A DNA stretch of 64,000 nt from Piscinibacter sp. XHJ-5 (GTDB taxonomy: Bacteria > Pseudomonadota > Gammaproteobacteria > Burkholderiales > Burkholderiaceae_C): NCBI RefSeq assembly GCF_029855045.1, contig NZ_CP123228.1, positions 3,472,001 to 3,536,000 on the forward strand. The letters are read 5' to 3'. Each line of letters opens with the position of its first letter. Position 1 is the first letter of the stretch. Of this stretch, positions 1-9,894 are shown one piece after another. Position numbers and translations under genes: made by a program. The notes below the pieces were generated by a model. The model was not told the origin of the DNA. It worked only from the letters and a program-made list of their open reading frames with translations, and did not search any database.

Positions 1-3000
1 CGTCTCGCCCGGCTGCAGTCGCTGCACGGCGCCGCGATAGCGGCGCAGCTGGTCGCGGTACTCGGCCAGCGCCTGCGGTGCGTGCTGCAGCTTGTAGTCG
101 AGGACCCACCAGGCGCGCCGCCCCGCTTCTTCGAGCTGCACGAGCCGGTCGATGCGCAACGCCTCGCCGCCGTCGGCCACCGGCACCTCGTTGCCGGCCC
201 AACGCAGCGCGTCGCCGCGAAAGAAGCGTGCCGAGGCCGGGCTGCGCCAGATCAGCCTGGCCAGGCGAGCCACCTCGCGTTCATCGACCGCGAACTCGCG
301 TGCCGCGGCCCCGGCCAGCGGTGCGAGGTCGCGTGCCTTGTCGCCGGCAATCCACTCCAGCACCCGGTGCACGGCCTGCCCGAGCCGGCTGGCGGCATCG
401 CTGTCCGCCGGCGGCCTGGGCGCCACCGGCGGACGAGGAGACACGCGCGGCAGCGCAAGCAGCGCCGACGCCGGACCGGCCGGTGACGCATCGCCTGTCA
501 TGCGCATCGGCGCCCACTCGCGTGTCCACGGCTGGACGCGCGACCACCATGACACACGGTCGCCGGGACGCGGCTCGGTGGCGCTGAACACGAGGCGGGT
601 GCGCGCGCGTGTCATGGCAACGTACAGGCCGTTCATCTCCTCCCGCTCGCGCGCGATGCGCTCGCGCTCGAGCACCTCGGTCAGCGCGGGCGGACAGCGC
701 TTCTCGGAATAGACAAAGGCGCAGCGGCGTGGATGCTCGGACTCGACCGGCCAATCGACGAGCAGGGTGGCCGTGTCGGCAGGCCGCTCCTCGGGATCGG
801 CATCCATCACGAACACGACCTCGGCTTCGAGCCCCTTCGCGCCGTGCACGGTGAGCAGCTGCACGGCGCCCGGCTGCAGCGCTGCCGGCACGCTGATGGT
901 GCGCCGCTTCAACGCACGAACGAAGTTGTACGGCGTGGCGTAGCGGGCGCCGTCCAGCGTCAGCGCGCGATGCAGCAGGGCGTCGACGGCGGCGAGCGCA
1001 CCGGCACGCCGCTCGGGCGGCACGGTCGCGACCAGCCTCTCGCGCACCTCGCCTTCGGCCACGACGATGTCGAGCAGGTCGTGCGGCGGAAGTTGGCGCG
1101 CCGCCGTCCGCCAGCGCGCCAGCAGGTCACGGGCACGTCGCAAAGCGTGGCTTGGCTGCGGCAGATCGCGCAGTGCCCGCCACCAGTCGCCGTGCGGCGT
1201 GCTCGCGCGCGCCAGGGCGATGAGGTCGTCGTCACTGGCACCGAAGACAGGGCTGCGCAATGCGTGCGCGAGCGAGAGCCGGTGCTGTGGCGAGACCAGC
1301 ACGTCGAGCACCGCGATCAGGTCGCGCGCCTGCGGCGCGTCGAGGAGTTCGAAGTCCTCGGCAGCCGCGTAGGGAACGTGCACCGCGGCCAGCGCATCGG
1401 CCACGAGACGCAGCGACTCGCGCTTGCGACACAGCACATGAATGCCACCGGCGGGAGCGGCGCCTTGCTCGATCAGCTCGCGCACCGCGGCCGCGACGGC
1501 GCGCGCCTCCTGCTCGCGCAGCACTTCCTCCGGTTCATGGCGCGGCTGGGTCAGGCTGTCGCGCCACGGCGCAAGCACCTCGTCGGCGTCCGACTTTGGG
1601 GGCGCGGGCGGCCGCGCAATGCGCCGCAGCGCGTAGACGCCGGCCTCCGCGCGTCCGGCGGGAACCTCGGTGGTGTGCGGCCTGAAGCCGCCGAACTCGC
1701 CGTCGTTCTGAGCCGCGTCGAACACGCCGTTGAGAACCTCGAGCACCTCGGGGGCGTTGCGGCGCGTATGGTCGCAGGCGAGCACGCTGCCGCCGAGCGC
1801 CTGCACGACGAAATGGCGCGCCGCCTCGAACACCCGGGGCTCCGCGCCACGGAAGCGGTAGATGCTCTGCTTGGGATCGCCGACGATGAAGACGCCGGGC
1901 GGTCGCTGGCCGCTCGCGCCCCCGCCCGCGCCGGCGTAGCCCGACAGCCAGGCATGCAGCGCATGCCACTGCAACGGGCTGGTGTCCTGGAACTCGTCGA
2001 TCAGCAGATGGCGCACGCGTGCGTCGAGGCGCTCCTGCACCCAGCCGGCCTGCGTGCTGTCGCGCAGCAGGGCCAGCGCGCCGCGCTCGAGATCGGACAT
2101 GTCGGCCAGTCCGCGCGCCCGCTTGAAGGCCGCGTACTCGGCCAGCAGGACACGCGACAGGCGGACCATGCGGCGGTGCTCGACATGCGCTTCGTGCTGG
2201 CGCACTTGGGCGCACAGCCGCTCGAGGGCTGCCTGCGCTTCGACCAATCCGCTCGGCTTGCCGATCTGCGTGCGCGGGGTTCCCTTGTCGGCGGTGAACA
2301 GCGCGAGCCATGCCGCCTCGAAGCTTGCCGCGGGGTCGGCTTCGTCCAGGGCCACGGCCAGGCGCTGCGCGGCTTCTTGCGCGCGCACGCCGCCGCGCGC
2401 AAGGGTCGCCGCCAGCGCGCTCAGCTGCTCTCGCCAGGGCATGGTTCGCAAGCGGCGCGCCGGATGGCCCCCGGCATCGGGCGCCGGCACGGAATCCTCC
2501 AGCGTGCCTGCCGCGTCGGCCAGCTCGACGTCGACGCGCCTGCCCCATGCCGCGTCGAGCCAGCGGCGCAGCTGCGTGCGCCCGCGCTCGCGCACCAGGG
2601 TGTTGAAATCCTCGCGCAGCTGCACATCGGCGGCGACTGCCGCGTGGAACCGGCGGTACACGTCTGCCTGGTGCTCGGTCGGGTCTTCGACGAGCTCCAT
2701 CTCCGGCTGCAAACCGAGCTCGGCGAGCAGCTCCAGCGGCGCAACCCGCAGCAGTTGCCAGAACCAGGCGTGGAAGGTGCGAACCTCGACCATGCGTCCA
2801 CCGCGCAACACACGTTCATGCAGCGCGGCGAGCTGCGGGGCCAGCTGCGCCGCCTGGGCGGGCGTCAAGCCGCGCGCCTGCAGCTCGCGCAGGCGCTGCG
2901 CCTCGCCGCCCGCCGCGAAGCCCGCGAGCCACTCGTCGAGCCGCTCGCGCATTTCGCCGGCGGCCTTCTTGGTGAACGTGATCGCGAGGATCTCCTGCGG

Positions 3001-3168
3001 CTGCGCGCCTTCCAGGAGTGCGCGCAGGATGCGAGATACCAGCATCCAGGTCTTCCCGGCTCCCGCACATGCCTCGACGATGACGCTGCGGGCAGGATCG
3101 CAGGCGGCGGCGTAGAACGCCTCGCGCGACACCGCGGCGTGGTCGATGGCGTAGGCGGCGGCGTTCAC
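1..3168 (-). CDS. addA: AddA-type UvrD/Rep superfamily helicase-nuclease (3' end beyond window)
   Basis: The visible 1056 codons form the ATPase/helicase subunit of an AddAB-like double-strand-break repair enzyme. The Walker A motif ACAGAGKT lies at residues 33-40. The motif II region reads LIDEFQDTS near residue 388, followed by GDPKQSIYRFRGA (motif III region). Motifs TVHGAKGLE and YVAMTRAR appear toward the C-terminal half. A VLDYK segment near residue 1022 is the core of a PD-(D/E)XK nuclease domain, as expected for AddA, which carries its own nuclease. The start is GTG, whose bases overlap the TGA of addB (GTGA), so translation is probably coupled. The stop codon lies beyond base 1. Databases may call it simply UvrD-helicase domain protein; AddA is inferred from the nuclease tail and the paired gene. 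Confidence 0.85.
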   Translation of the reverse strand, partial: MNAAAYAIDHAAVSREAFYAAACDPARSVIVEACAGAGKTWMLVSRILRALLEGAQPQEILAITFTKKAAGEMRERLDEWLAGFAAGGEAQRLRELQARGLTPAQAAQLAPQLAALHERVLRGGRMVEVRTFHAWFWQLLRVAPLELLAELGLQPEMELVEDPTEHQADVYRRFHAAVAADVQLREDFNTLVRERGRTQLRRWLDAAWGRRVDVELADAAGTLEDSVPAPDAGGHPARRLRTMPWREQLSALAATLARGGVRAQEAAQRLAVALDEADPAASFEAAWLALFTADKGTPRTQIGKPSGLVEAQAALERLCAQVRQHEAHVEHRRMVRLSRVLLAEYAAFKRARGLADMSDLERGALALLRDSTQAGWVQERLDARVRHLLIDEFQDTSPLQWHALHAWLSGYAGAGGGASGQRPPGVFIVGDPKQSIYRFRGAEPRVFEAARHFVVQALGGSVLACDHTRRNAPEVLEVLNGVFDAAQNDGEFGGFRPHTTEVPAGRAEAGVYALRRIARPPAPPKSDADEVLAPWRDSLTQPRHEPEEVLREQEARAVAAAVRELIEQGAAPAGGIHVLCRKRESLRLVADALAAVHVPYAAAEDFELLDAPQARDLIAVLDVLVSPQHRLSLAHALRSPVFGASDDDLIALARASTPHGDWWRALRDLPQPSHALRRARDLLARWRTAARQLPPHDLLDIVVAEGEVRERLVATVPPERRAGALAAVDALLHRALTLDGARYATPYNFVRALKRRTISVPAALQPGAVQLLTVHGAKGLEAEVVFVMDADPEERPADTATLLVDWPVESEHPRRCAFVYSEKRCPPALTEVLERERIAREREEMNGLYVAMTRARTRLVFSATEPRPGDRVSWWSRVQPWTREWAPMRMTGDASPAGPASALLALPRVSPRPPVAPRPPADSDAASRLGQAVHRVLEWIAGDKARDLAPLAGAAAREFAVDEREVARLARLIWRSPASARFFRGDALRWAGNEVPVADGGEALRIDRLVQLEEAGRRAWWVLDYKLQHAPQALAEYRDQLRRYRGAVQRLQPGET

Positions 3169-5786
3169 GACGAGGGCTCCTCGGCCGGCCAGTGGTCCCG
3201 CTGGCACATGCCACGCGCCTCGCAATACCGGCAGCTGTCCCCCTCGCCGAGCGCCGGCAGTGCGGCGCCTTCGCGCAGTCGCTGCAGCTCGCGCCCCATG
3301 CCTTCCACCAGTTGAACCGCGCTTGCCTGCACGCCGCGATGCTTGACCTCGCGCAGGCTGTCGTTGTCGTCCAGCGAGAGGTAGGTTGCCTCGATGGCAT
3401 CCGGGGCATCTGCCTGCGCCACCAGAGCCGCATAGAACGCGAGCTGCGTGTCCTCCTGGGCTTCGGCCACGCGCTGGCGCAGCCGCTGGCCGCTGCTGGT
3501 CTTGTAGTCGATGAGCTGCGTCGCCGGCGCCGCGTCAGCGCGCGGAAGGCTGTCGATGCGGTCGATGCGCCCTTCCATCTCGATGCCACCCCATTGCGGG
3601 GGCGCCACCACGATCTCGCGTTCGCCGTCCAGCCATTGCACGCCCTGGCGGTCGCGCAGCCGCAGCCAGTCGAGATAGCGCGGGGCGATGCGCGCGAAGC
3701 TGGCCGCATACGGCAGGAACGATGGGTCGTCCAGGTGCATCTCCCGGCGCACCTCCTCGGCGATCGCTTGCAGCGCCTCGATCTCCTCATCAGTTGGCCG
3801 GGGTGCCTGGCGCCGCTGGTGGAAGCGATAGAGCACCTCGTGCAGCCAGGAGCCGTAGTCGCGCTTCTCGATGTCCTCCGCCAGCTCGTCGGCCTCGCGA
3901 AGCCCGAGCATGCGCAGCGCGAAGAAGCGGTAGGGGCAGACGCGCAGCGCCTCGCAGGCGCTCGCACTGAGCCGCTGCGGCAACAGATCGGGCGCCACGG
4001 GCTGCGGCCGCGTGAGTGGCTGCGGGTCGATGGACACGCTCACCCGCGGGTCGGGGGCATCGCCCAGCGCACGGCCGGCGCGTTGCGCGGCCAGCGCGAG
4101 TCGTTCGAGCAGCGGGCTCGGGGACAGCGGCTCGCCGCCATCGTCGCGGCGCCGCAGCAGGGTCACGCGAGGAAGCCGCAACAGCTGGGCGAACGCCAGT
4201 GTCTCGGCCTCGCGCCGCCGTGCCGCATCGGGCAGGCCGAGCGCTCGTGCGGCGGCTTCGCCCAGCAGCGGATGCACAGGCGCGGCGGCGCCCAGGCGCT
4301 TTTCGTCGGCCCCTGGCATGACGATGCTGGCAAAGGGCCTCATCATCGCCCGCTCGAGCGGCGTGACGACGACCTGAGCATCGCCGGGAGCCGGCGGGAC
4401 GAACGACGCATCCTCCAGCGCAGCGCGCGCCCAGGCGGCGAACTCGTCCAGTGTCATCGCGTCCGCATCGGGCAGCCCCGCGCCGGTGTCGAGGTGCAGC
4501 GCGACGATGACCTGGCGGCCGGCGTCGTCGGCCAGGAATGCCTGCCATGCGCCGCAAGCCTGCAGCGCGCCTTGCAAGGCCGTCAGCCACCCGGGCAGCG
4601 ACCGGGTGCGCGGCTGCGCCAGGGCTTCGACGATCACGTGCGCCGCGTCCCACAGGACGCCTGCGCGCTCCGGCAGCGCGGAGGCATCGACGCTCGCCGG
4701 CACAGCCCATCCGCCACGGCGCAGCTTCGATTCGAGCGCCTGCAGGGCGCCGTCGCCCTGCTCGAGGTGTGGCCATGCCGGCGCGCATGACTTCAGCCAA
4801 TCGAGCCAATCGTCGGTGGTCGCGGCGTGCGCAGCGGCGCGCAGCATTGCGACGACCGTGGCGGCGGCCCGGGTGGTCGAGAGCTTCCAGCCGGTCTCGT
4901 CCTGCAGCGACACCTGCTGGCGCGACAGCAGCGCGCGCACGCGGCGGATCAGCAGGCGATCCTGCGCGATCAGGCCGACTGGCGCGCGGCCCGCCTCGAG
5001 GTGGGCAAGCACGTGAGCGGCGCTGCGCTGCGCCTCGTCCTCGAAGTCGGCGCAGACCGCAACGTCAACCTCGGCTGCTATGGCGCCGAAAGGATCGTCG
5101 GCGGGCGGGTCGGCGTCGATCAGCAGGCAGGGCGTGAACAGGTCGGCGCACGACATCAGGCCATGGGCCACTGCGTCGGATCCGCCGGCCTGCAACACGA
5201 TCCAGGCGGCCGGGCGCAGCGAGAACAGCACGTCGGTCGGAGGCGGTGCACCGGCGGCGGCCCACTCGAGCGCAACGCGCGCGAGCAGCCGCTCGGCCGC
5301 GCCGGGCCCGCTGCCGATGCCGAGCAGTTCGCGTCCCTGTCGCCAATGCGCGTCCCGCTCTGCGGGAGGCACCGCCGCGGCGGCACGAGCCAGCGCGTGG
5401 GCCGTCTGCACCAGCGAGCGCACGGCGTGATCGAAGCCTTGGGCATCGCGCCGCGCCCAGCCGGCTGCCCAGGACTGGGCGCGCAGCAGACGTCGTGCGC
5501 TGAGGCGGTCGATCGCGGCGTCGAAGGTGATCTGCCCGGGCTCGGCGGCGCTTGCCGGCGCGATGCTGCGGGCGAGCGTCAGCGTGGTCTCGATGCGCGG
5601 CATCCAGCCGCCGCCGCGCGCCCAGGCGCGCCGCGCCAGCGGCAGGTGCTGCGCGAACGGCAGCAGCACGACCGCGTCGCGCAATGCAACGGTGTGTTCG
5701 TCGGCCCAGGCACGGGCTTGCGCGACGACCCGCGACCACGGATCGCCATCGATGAATTCAAGGGGCTGGTGGGCTATCGAAGCCAT
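3165..5786 (-). CDS. addB: AddB-type PD-(D/E)XK nuclease / inactivated helicase subunit
   Basis: 873-residue partner of the AddA-like protein. The C-terminal part holds a RecB-type nuclease motif (LIDYKTSS near residue 758). Cysteines in [13 protein letters not shown] near residue 608 and [10 protein letters not shown] near residue 860 match the four-cysteine iron-sulfur staple of AddB nuclease domains. No intact Walker A is seen at the N-terminus, typical for the degenerate helicase half of proteobacterial AddB. The frame stays open about 430 nt upstream, but that extension runs antisense into trxA. The ATG at 5786 ([11 protein letters not shown]) begins the family-like sequence and leaves a 105-nt divergent gap to trxA. 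The first gene of the addB-addA operon, it probably acts in recombinational repair of DNA ends. Confidence 0.82.
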   Translation of the reverse strand: MASIAHQPLEFIDGDPWSRVVAQARAWADEHTVALRDAVVLLPFAQHLPLARRAWARGGGWMPRIETTLTLARSIAPASAAEPGQITFDAAIDRLSARRLLRAQSWAAGWARRDAQGFDHAVRSLVQTAHALARAAAAVPPAERDAHWRQGRELLGIGSGPGAAERLLARVALEWAAAGAPPPTDVLFSLRPAAWIVLQAGGSDAVAHGLMSCADLFTPCLLIDADPPADDPFGAIAAEVDVAVCADFEDEAQRSAAHVLAHLEAGRAPVGLIAQDRLLIRRVRALLSRQQVSLQDETGWKLSTTRAAATVVAMLRAAAHAATTDDWLDWLKSCAPAWPHLEQGDGALQALESKLRRGGWAVPASVDASALPERAGVLWDAAHVIVEALAQPRTRSLPGWLTALQGALQACGAWQAFLADDAGRQVIVALHLDTGAGLPDADAMTLDEFAAWARAALEDASFVPPAPGDAQVVVTPLERAMMRPFASIVMPGADEKRLGAAAPVHPLLGEAAARALGLPDAARRREAETLAFAQLLRLPRVTLLRRRDDGGEPLSPSPLLERLALAAQRAGRALGDAPDPRVSVSIDPQPLTRPQPVAPDLLPQRLSASACEALRVCPYRFFALRMLGLREADELAEDIEKRDYGSWLHEVLYRFHQRRQAPRPTDEEIEALQAIAEEVRREMHLDDPSFLPYAASFARIAPRYLDWLRLRDRQGVQWLDGEREIVVAPPQWGGIEMEGRIDRIDSLPRADAAPATQLIDYKTSSGQRLRQRVAEAQEDTQLAFYAALVAQADAPDAIEATYLSLDDNDSLREVKHRGVQASAVQLVEGMGRELQRLREGAALPALGEGDSCRYCEARGMCQRDHWPAEEPSS

Positions 5787-5891
5787 AGGGAGAAGCAGGC
5801 GTGTGGTGCGCCCCGCCGCGAGTGGGGACTGGCCACAATGTGTCATCATTCTGCCCTGCCGCCCGTGCGGCTCACGTGCAAGGACAAGACC

Positions 5892-6221
5892 ATGAGCAGT
5901 GACCTCATCAAGCACACCTCCGACGCTTCGTTCGAGAGCGACGTTCTGCGTTCCGACAAGCCGGTGCTGGTGGACTACTGGGCCGAATGGTGCGGGCCGT
6001 GCAAGATGATCGCGCCCATCCTGGACGAGGTCTCCAAGGACTACGACGGCCGCCTGCAGATCGCCAAGATGAACGTCGACGAGAACCGCGACGTGCCGGC
6101 CAAGTTCGGCATCCGCGGCATCCCGACCCTCATGTTGTTCAAGGACGGCCAGCTCGCGGCCACCAAGGTCGGCGCACTCTCGAAAGCGCAGTTGACGGCC
6201 TTCCTCGACGGTCATCTATAA
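5892..6221 (+). CDS. trxA: Thioredoxin 1
   Basis: 109-residue cytosolic thioredoxin, normal length for TrxA. The redox motif WCGPC gives the catalytic cysteines C34 and C37. The cis-proline segment [11 protein letters not shown] follows near residue 75. It reduces protein disulfides and supplies electrons to ribonucleotide reductase and other enzymes. The start ATG is preceded by a good AAGGA ribosome site. It lies directly upstream of rho on the same strand, the common trxA-rho order in proteobacteria. A separate rho promoter overlaps its stop codon, so the two can be transcribed independently. No terminator is obvious between them. Confidence 0.97.
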   Translation: MSSDLIKHTSDASFESDVLRSDKPVLVDYWAEWCGPCKMIAPILDEVSKDYDGRLQIAKMNVDENRDVPAKFGIRGIPTLMLFKDGQLAATKVGALSKAQLTAFLDGHL

Positions 6222-6222
6222 T
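6192..6222 (+). promoter_or_regulatory. Probable rho promoter overlapping the trxA stop codon
   Basis: TTGACG at 6192-6197 and a perfect TATAAT at 6217-6222 are separated by 19 nt, longer than the ideal 17. The TATAAT includes the trxA TAA codon. Predicted initiation near 6229 would give a rho leader of about 275 nt. Confidence 0.5.
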
Positions 6223-6505
6223 CCGCCTCAATCGCTTCGGGAGAAGCTGCCAGCCCAAAAGGCGCAACCTCCCGAAGCCTGAAGTTTTCAGCCACCACGC
6301 CCGGAAGCCAGAGTTGGCTTCGCAGCATCCAAGGCGCGTGGATCCGGCCTCCCACTCCGACCCTCTCGTTCAGTCCCAGCGACCTGCTCTCGCCATTGAT
6401 TTCCGGCGAAACGACGCGCGGCAAGACGGGAATCCCACGAGGCCGAGCTTTCGGTAGGCGTGCCATTGGCAGGCGCGCCTGCCCTCCATCCCAGGGTATT
6501 CGCCC
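6223..6505 (+). promoter_or_regulatory. Structured 5' leader of rho
   Basis: 283 nt without a convincing gene. It begins with a perfect 10-bp inverted repeat: GCTTCGGGAG at 6234-6243 pairs with CTCCCGAAGC at 6269-6278, a 25-nt loop between, followed by a short GTTTTC stretch. The U run is too short for a strong intrinsic terminator, so a leader structure is more likely. Rho in enterobacteria is autoregulated by Rho-dependent attenuation in its leader; similar control here is an inference from length and position. Confidence 0.45.
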
Positions 6506-7768
6506 ATGCATCTGTCAGAACTGAAAGCCCTCCACGTCTCCGAGCTCATCAAGATGGGCGAAGCGCTGGAGATCGAGAACGTCGCTCGCATGCGCAAGCA
6601 GGAGCTGATGTTCGCGATCATGAAAAAGCGCGCCAAGGCCGGCGAGCAGGTGTTCGGCGACGGCGTGCTCGAGGTCCTGCCCGACGGCTTCGGCTTCCTG
6701 CGCTCCCCCGACACCAGCTACATGGCGTCCACCGACGACATCTACCTGAGCCCGAGCCAGATCCGCCGGTTCAACCTGCACACCGGCGACGCCATCGAGG
6801 GCGAGGTGCGCGTGCCCAAGGACGGTGAACGCTACTTCGCGCTGGTCAAGGTCGACAAGGTCAACGGCCTCACACCCGAGGAGAGCAAGCACAAGATCAT
6901 GTTCGAGAACTTGACGCCGCTCTTTCCGAAGGAGCAGTTCAAGCTCGAGCGCGACATCAAGTCCGACGAGAACATCACCAGCCGGATCGTCGACCTCATC
7001 GCCCCGATCGGCAAAGGCCAGCGCGCCCTGCTCGTCTCCGCGCCCAAGAGCGGCAAGACGGTGATGATGCAGAACCTCGCGCATGCGATCACCGGCAACT
7101 ACCCCGACGTCTACCTGATCGTGCTGCTCGTCGACGAGCGGCCCGAGGAAGTGACCGAAATGCAGCGCACCGTGCGCGGCGAGGTCATCAGCTCCACCTT
7201 CGACGAGCCGGCGCAGCGCCACGTCCAGGTGGCCGAAATGGTGATCGAACGCGCCAAGCGGCTAGTCGAGCTGAAGAAGGATGTGGTCATCCTGCTCGAC
7301 TCCATCACCCGCCTGGCACGGGCCTACAACAACGTGCTGCCCTCGTCGGGCAAGGTGCTGACCGGCGGCGTCGACGCCAACGCGCTGCAGCGTCCCAAGC
7401 GCTTCTTCGGCGCGGCGCGCAACATCGAGGAAGGCGGCTCGCTCACCATCATCGGCACCGCACTGGTCGATACCGGCAGCCGCATGGACGAGGTGATCTA
7501 CGAGGAATTCAAGGGCACCGGCAACTGCGAGATCCACCTGGATCGCCGCATGTCGGAAAAGCGCGTCTACCCATCGATCCTTCTCAACAAGTCGGGAACG
7601 CGCCGCGAGGAGCTCCTGCTCAAGCCCGAGATCCTTCAGAAAACCTGGATCCTGCGCAAGCTGCTGTACCCGATGGACGAGATCGAGGCGATGGAGTTCA
7701 TCCTGGACAAGATGAAGTCGACGAAGAACAACCTTGACTTCTTCGACATGATGCGGCGCGGCGGCTGA
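6506..7768 (+). CDS. rho: Transcription termination factor Rho
   Basis: 420 residues, same length class as E. coli Rho (419). The N-terminal helical domain is followed by the RNA-binding cold-shock-like domain with GFGFLRS at 61-67. The ATPase domain shows Walker A APKSGKT (K181, K184) and Walker B VVILLDS (D265). The Q-loop/R-loop region and the C-terminus (FFDMMRRGG) are intact. It forms a hexameric RNA-DNA helicase that ends transcription at C-rich unstructured RNA. It sits between trxA and rpmE2 and has its own leader of about 280 nt, consistent with autogenous control. Start ATG at 6506 matches the family N-terminus MHLSELK. Confidence 0.98.
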   Translation: MHLSELKALHVSELIKMGEALEIENVARMRKQELMFAIMKKRAKAGEQVFGDGVLEVLPDGFGFLRSPDTSYMASTDDIYLSPSQIRRFNLHTGDAIEGEVRVPKDGERYFALVKVDKVNGLTPEESKHKIMFENLTPLFPKEQFKLERDIKSDENITSRIVDLIAPIGKGQRALLVSAPKSGKTVMMQNLAHAITGNYPDVYLIVLLVDERPEEVTEMQRTVRGEVISSTFDEPAQRHVQVAEMVIERAKRLVELKKDVVILLDSITRLARAYNNVLPSSGKVLTGGVDANALQRPKRFFGAARNIEEGGSLTIIGTALVDTGSRMDEVIYEEFKGTGNCEIHLDRRMSEKRVYPSILLNKSGTRREELLLKPEILQKTWILRKLLYPMDEIEAMEFILDKMKSTKNNLDFFDMMRRGG

Positions 7769-7859
7769 CGCCCGCTATAATCCGCGGTTTTCCCCGCTTG
7801 CAGGAAAGTGCGCCGAACGGTTCGGCGTGGCTTCCGACAACACCAGCGCAGAGGCTTCC

Positions 7860-8120
7860 ATGAAAGAAGGCATTCACCCCGCTTACCGACCCGTCTGCTT
7901 CGTTGACCTGTCCAACGGCTTCCAGGTCGTCACTCGTTCATGCGCACAGACGCGCGAAACCATCAAGATGGAGGACGGTCGCGAGCTCCCGCTGATCAAG
8001 GTCGAAACCACCAGCGAGTCGCACCCCTTCTACACCGGCACGCAAAAGAGCGTCGACTCCCTCGGCGGCCACGTCGAGAAGTTCCGCAAGAAGTATGAGC
8101 GGGTCGGCATCAAGAGGTGA
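7860..8120 (+). CDS. rpmE2: 50S ribosomal protein L31 type B
   Basis: 86-residue ribosomal protein, with the family start [14 protein letters not shown]. It lacks the four-cysteine zinc ribbon of type A L31. Only Cys13 and Cys28 are present and they do not match the zinc ligands, so this is the zinc-independent type B paralogue. In other bacteria such paralogues can be induced by zinc limitation through Zur; no Zur box was recognised here. An in-frame GTG at 7827 would add 11 residues that do not match the family, so the ATG at 7860 is preferred. A TATAAT lies at 7776-7781, 78 nt upstream, and an intrinsic terminator follows immediately. Confidence 0.93.
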   Translation: MKEGIHPAYRPVCFVDLSNGFQVVTRSCAQTRETIKMEDGRELPLIKVETTSESHPFYTGTQKSVDSLGGHVEKFRKKYERVGIKR

Positions 8121-8126
8121 AGGCAC

Positions 8127-8179
8127 GGCAGCCGCGGCTGCCTTCTTCGACGAAAAGGCAGCCCTGGGCTGCCTTTTTT
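8127..8179 (+). terminator. Intrinsic terminator of rpmE2 with a duplicated stem
   Basis: Two consecutive hairpins use the same arms: GGCAGC at 8127-8132 with GCTGCC at 8137-8142, then GGCAGC at 8157-8162 with GCTGCC at 8168-8173. The second is flanked by AAAA and a run of six T (8174-8179), a classical Rho-independent terminator. The first hairpin has only a broken T tract. Confidence 0.85.
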
Positions 8180-8232
8180 AATGGCCGCGCGAATTGCTGC
8201 ATGATGCGGCGCTCATACCAAGAACCGCTGCG

Positions 8233-9894
8233 TTGAACTCGCCGAACCCCGCTCTCGTGACTCAGCGCGCCGCACAGCGGCTGCCGCGTTTGGCGCTGAT
8301 CCTGTTTTGTGCCGCCTACGTCATTCCGGGCCTTTTCGGCCGCGATCCATGGCGGAACGCCGACATCACGGCCTTCGGCTACATGGTCAACCTGGCCGAG
8401 GGACGCAGCGCATGGTTCTTCCCCACGGTGGCCGGGCTGCCCTCCGACACGGCATTGCTGCCGTACTGGCTGGGCGCCGTCTTCGTGAAGCTCCTGGGGC
8501 CATGGCTCGGGGCTCCCCTTGCAGCGCGCATCCCTTTCGCGTTGCTGCTCGTGGCGTCGCTCGCACTGGTCTGGTACAGCAGCTACCACCTGGCGCGCAC
8601 GGAAGCGGCGCAGCCGCTGCCCTTTGCCTTCGGCGGTGAAGCCGACCCCGTCGACTATGCGAGGGCCATCGCCGACGGTGCCCTGCTGGCGGTGATCGCC
8701 ACGCTCGGCCTGCTGCTGCTGGGGCACGAGACGACACCGGAGCTGGCGCAGCTCGCCAGCGTGTCGCTCTACCTCTACGCGCTCTCCGCGACGCCGTTCC
8801 GCGGCTGGGCGCCGCGCGCCGCGGTCCTGGTCGCACTGCCTGCGCTGGCCGCCAGCGGCGCGCCAACGGTCGCGCTTGCGCTGGGCCTGGTCGGCATGGG
8901 GGTGTGCCGCTACTCGGGCCACGTGCCGGCGCACCGATTCGTGCCGTGGATCGCACTCGGCACGGTGCTGGGCGCCATTGCCGCCTGGGCGCTTGGCGCC
9001 TGGGGCTGGCGGCTCAGCGGCTACGCCTCGGCAAAGGACTGGCTCAGTCTGGGGCGATTGTTCCTGTGGTTCCTGTGGCCGGCGTGGCTTCTCGCGGTGT
9101 GGACGCTGTGGCGGTGGCGACGTCACCTGCTGCAGCACCACATCGCCGTGCCGCTGGGTTGCGTCGCGGTCAGTGCCGTCGCCTGCATCGCAATGGGCGG
9201 TTGGGACCGCGCCTTGATGCTGGCGCTGCCGCCGCTGGCCGTGCTCGCATCGTTCGCACTGCCGACCCTGCAGCGGAGCACGGCAGCTGCGATCGACTGG
9301 TTCTCCGTCTTCTTCTTCAGCATCTGCGCGCTGATCATCTGGGTGGTGTACGCGGCGATGCAGACGGGCGTGCCACGTCAGCCGGCGGCCAACGTGGCAC
9401 GGCTGGTTCCCGGCTTCATGCCCAGCTTCTCCCTGCCCGCGTTCGCATTCGCGAGCGCCGCAACGGTTGCATGGTTGTGGCTGGTGAAGTGGCGCACCGG
9501 ACGGCATCGCCATGCCCTGTGGAAGAGCCTCGTGCTGCCGGCCAGCGGCGTGGCGCTTTGCTGGCTGCTGCTGATGACGCTGTGGCTGCCCCTTCTCGAC
9601 TACGCGCGCAGCTATCGCACGCTGGTCGAACGCATCGCCCGCCATGTGCCTCGCGACGCCTGCATGGCCGCGGTGGATCTGCCGCGCGGCCAGCTGGTCG
9701 CGCTGGAATACCTGGGCGGCTGGCGTGTGGACGCGCTGACGGTGCCGCAGGCGAGCCGTTGCGAATACCTGCTGCGGCTCGAGCCCCGCAGCAAGCCCAA
9801 GCCGCCGCTGGCCGACTGGACATTGGTCGCGAGGGAAAGGCGTCCGAACGACCGCGACGAGCAGACGGCGATCTACAGACGCCCTGCCCCCTGA
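8233..9894 (+). CDS. Multi-spanning membrane protein, GT-C glycosyltransferase-like
   Basis: About 553 residues with roughly a dozen hydrophobic segments and a short soluble C-terminal domain. After the first hydrophobic helix comes GRDPWRNADITAFGYM, an acidic periplasmic-loop motif resembling the loop-1 region of ArnT/PMT-like enzymes that move sugars from polyprenyl phosphates. Function is inferred from topology only, and no substrate can be named. No ATG is available: TTG at 8233 (MNSPNPAL) is chosen, GTG at 8257 or TTG at 8194 are alternatives, and no strong ribosome site decides. The 3' end overlaps the convergent phoR end by 22 nt. It does not appear to be part of the pho operon. Confidence 0.6.
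   Translation: MNSPNPALVTQRAAQRLPRLALILFCAAYVIPGLFGRDPWRNADITAFGYMVNLAEGRSAWFFPTVAGLPSDTALLPYWLGAVFVKLLGPWLGAPLAARIPFALLLVASLALVWYSSYHLARTEAAQPLPFAFGGEADPVDYARAIADGALLAVIATLGLLLLGHETTPELAQLASVSLYLYALSATPFRGWAPRAAVLVALPALAASGAPTVALALGLVGMGVCRYSGHVPAHRFVPWIALGTVLGAIAAWALGAWGWRLSGYASAKDWLSLGRLFLWFLWPAWLLAVWTLWRWRRHLLQHHIAVPLGCVAVSAVACIAMGGWDRALMLALPPLAVLASFALPTLQRSTAAAIDWFSVFFFSICALIIWVVYAAMQTGVPRQPAANVARLVPGFMPSFSLPAFAFASAATVAWLWLVKWRTGRHRHALWKSLVLPASGVALCWLLLMTLWLPLLDYARSYRTLVERIARHVPRDACMAAVDLPRGQLVALEYLGGWRVDALTVPQASRCEYLLRLEPRSKPKPPLADWTLVARERRPNDRDEQTAIYRRPAP

Noticed and set aside
733..3315. An 860-codon open frame on the plus strand opposite addA, and similar long frames opposite addB, carB, ftsH, ppiD and uvrC
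   Set aside because: They are antisense to clear family proteins, have low-complexity Arg/Ala/His-rich translations, and arise because GC-rich third positions suppress stops on the opposite strand.
5787..6215. N-terminal extension of AddB by 143 residues
   Set aside because: The extra sequence is antisense to trxA and unrelated to AddB; the ATG at 5786 restores the family start.
6234..6290. Intrinsic terminator between trxA and rho
   Set aside because: The hairpin is strong, but only four T follow after a gap, and it lies right at the predicted start of the rho transcript, so a leader structure fits better.
7827..7859. GTG-started longer rpmE2
   Set aside because: The added residues do not fit L31 proteins, and the ATG at 7860 gives the canonical MK..IHP start.
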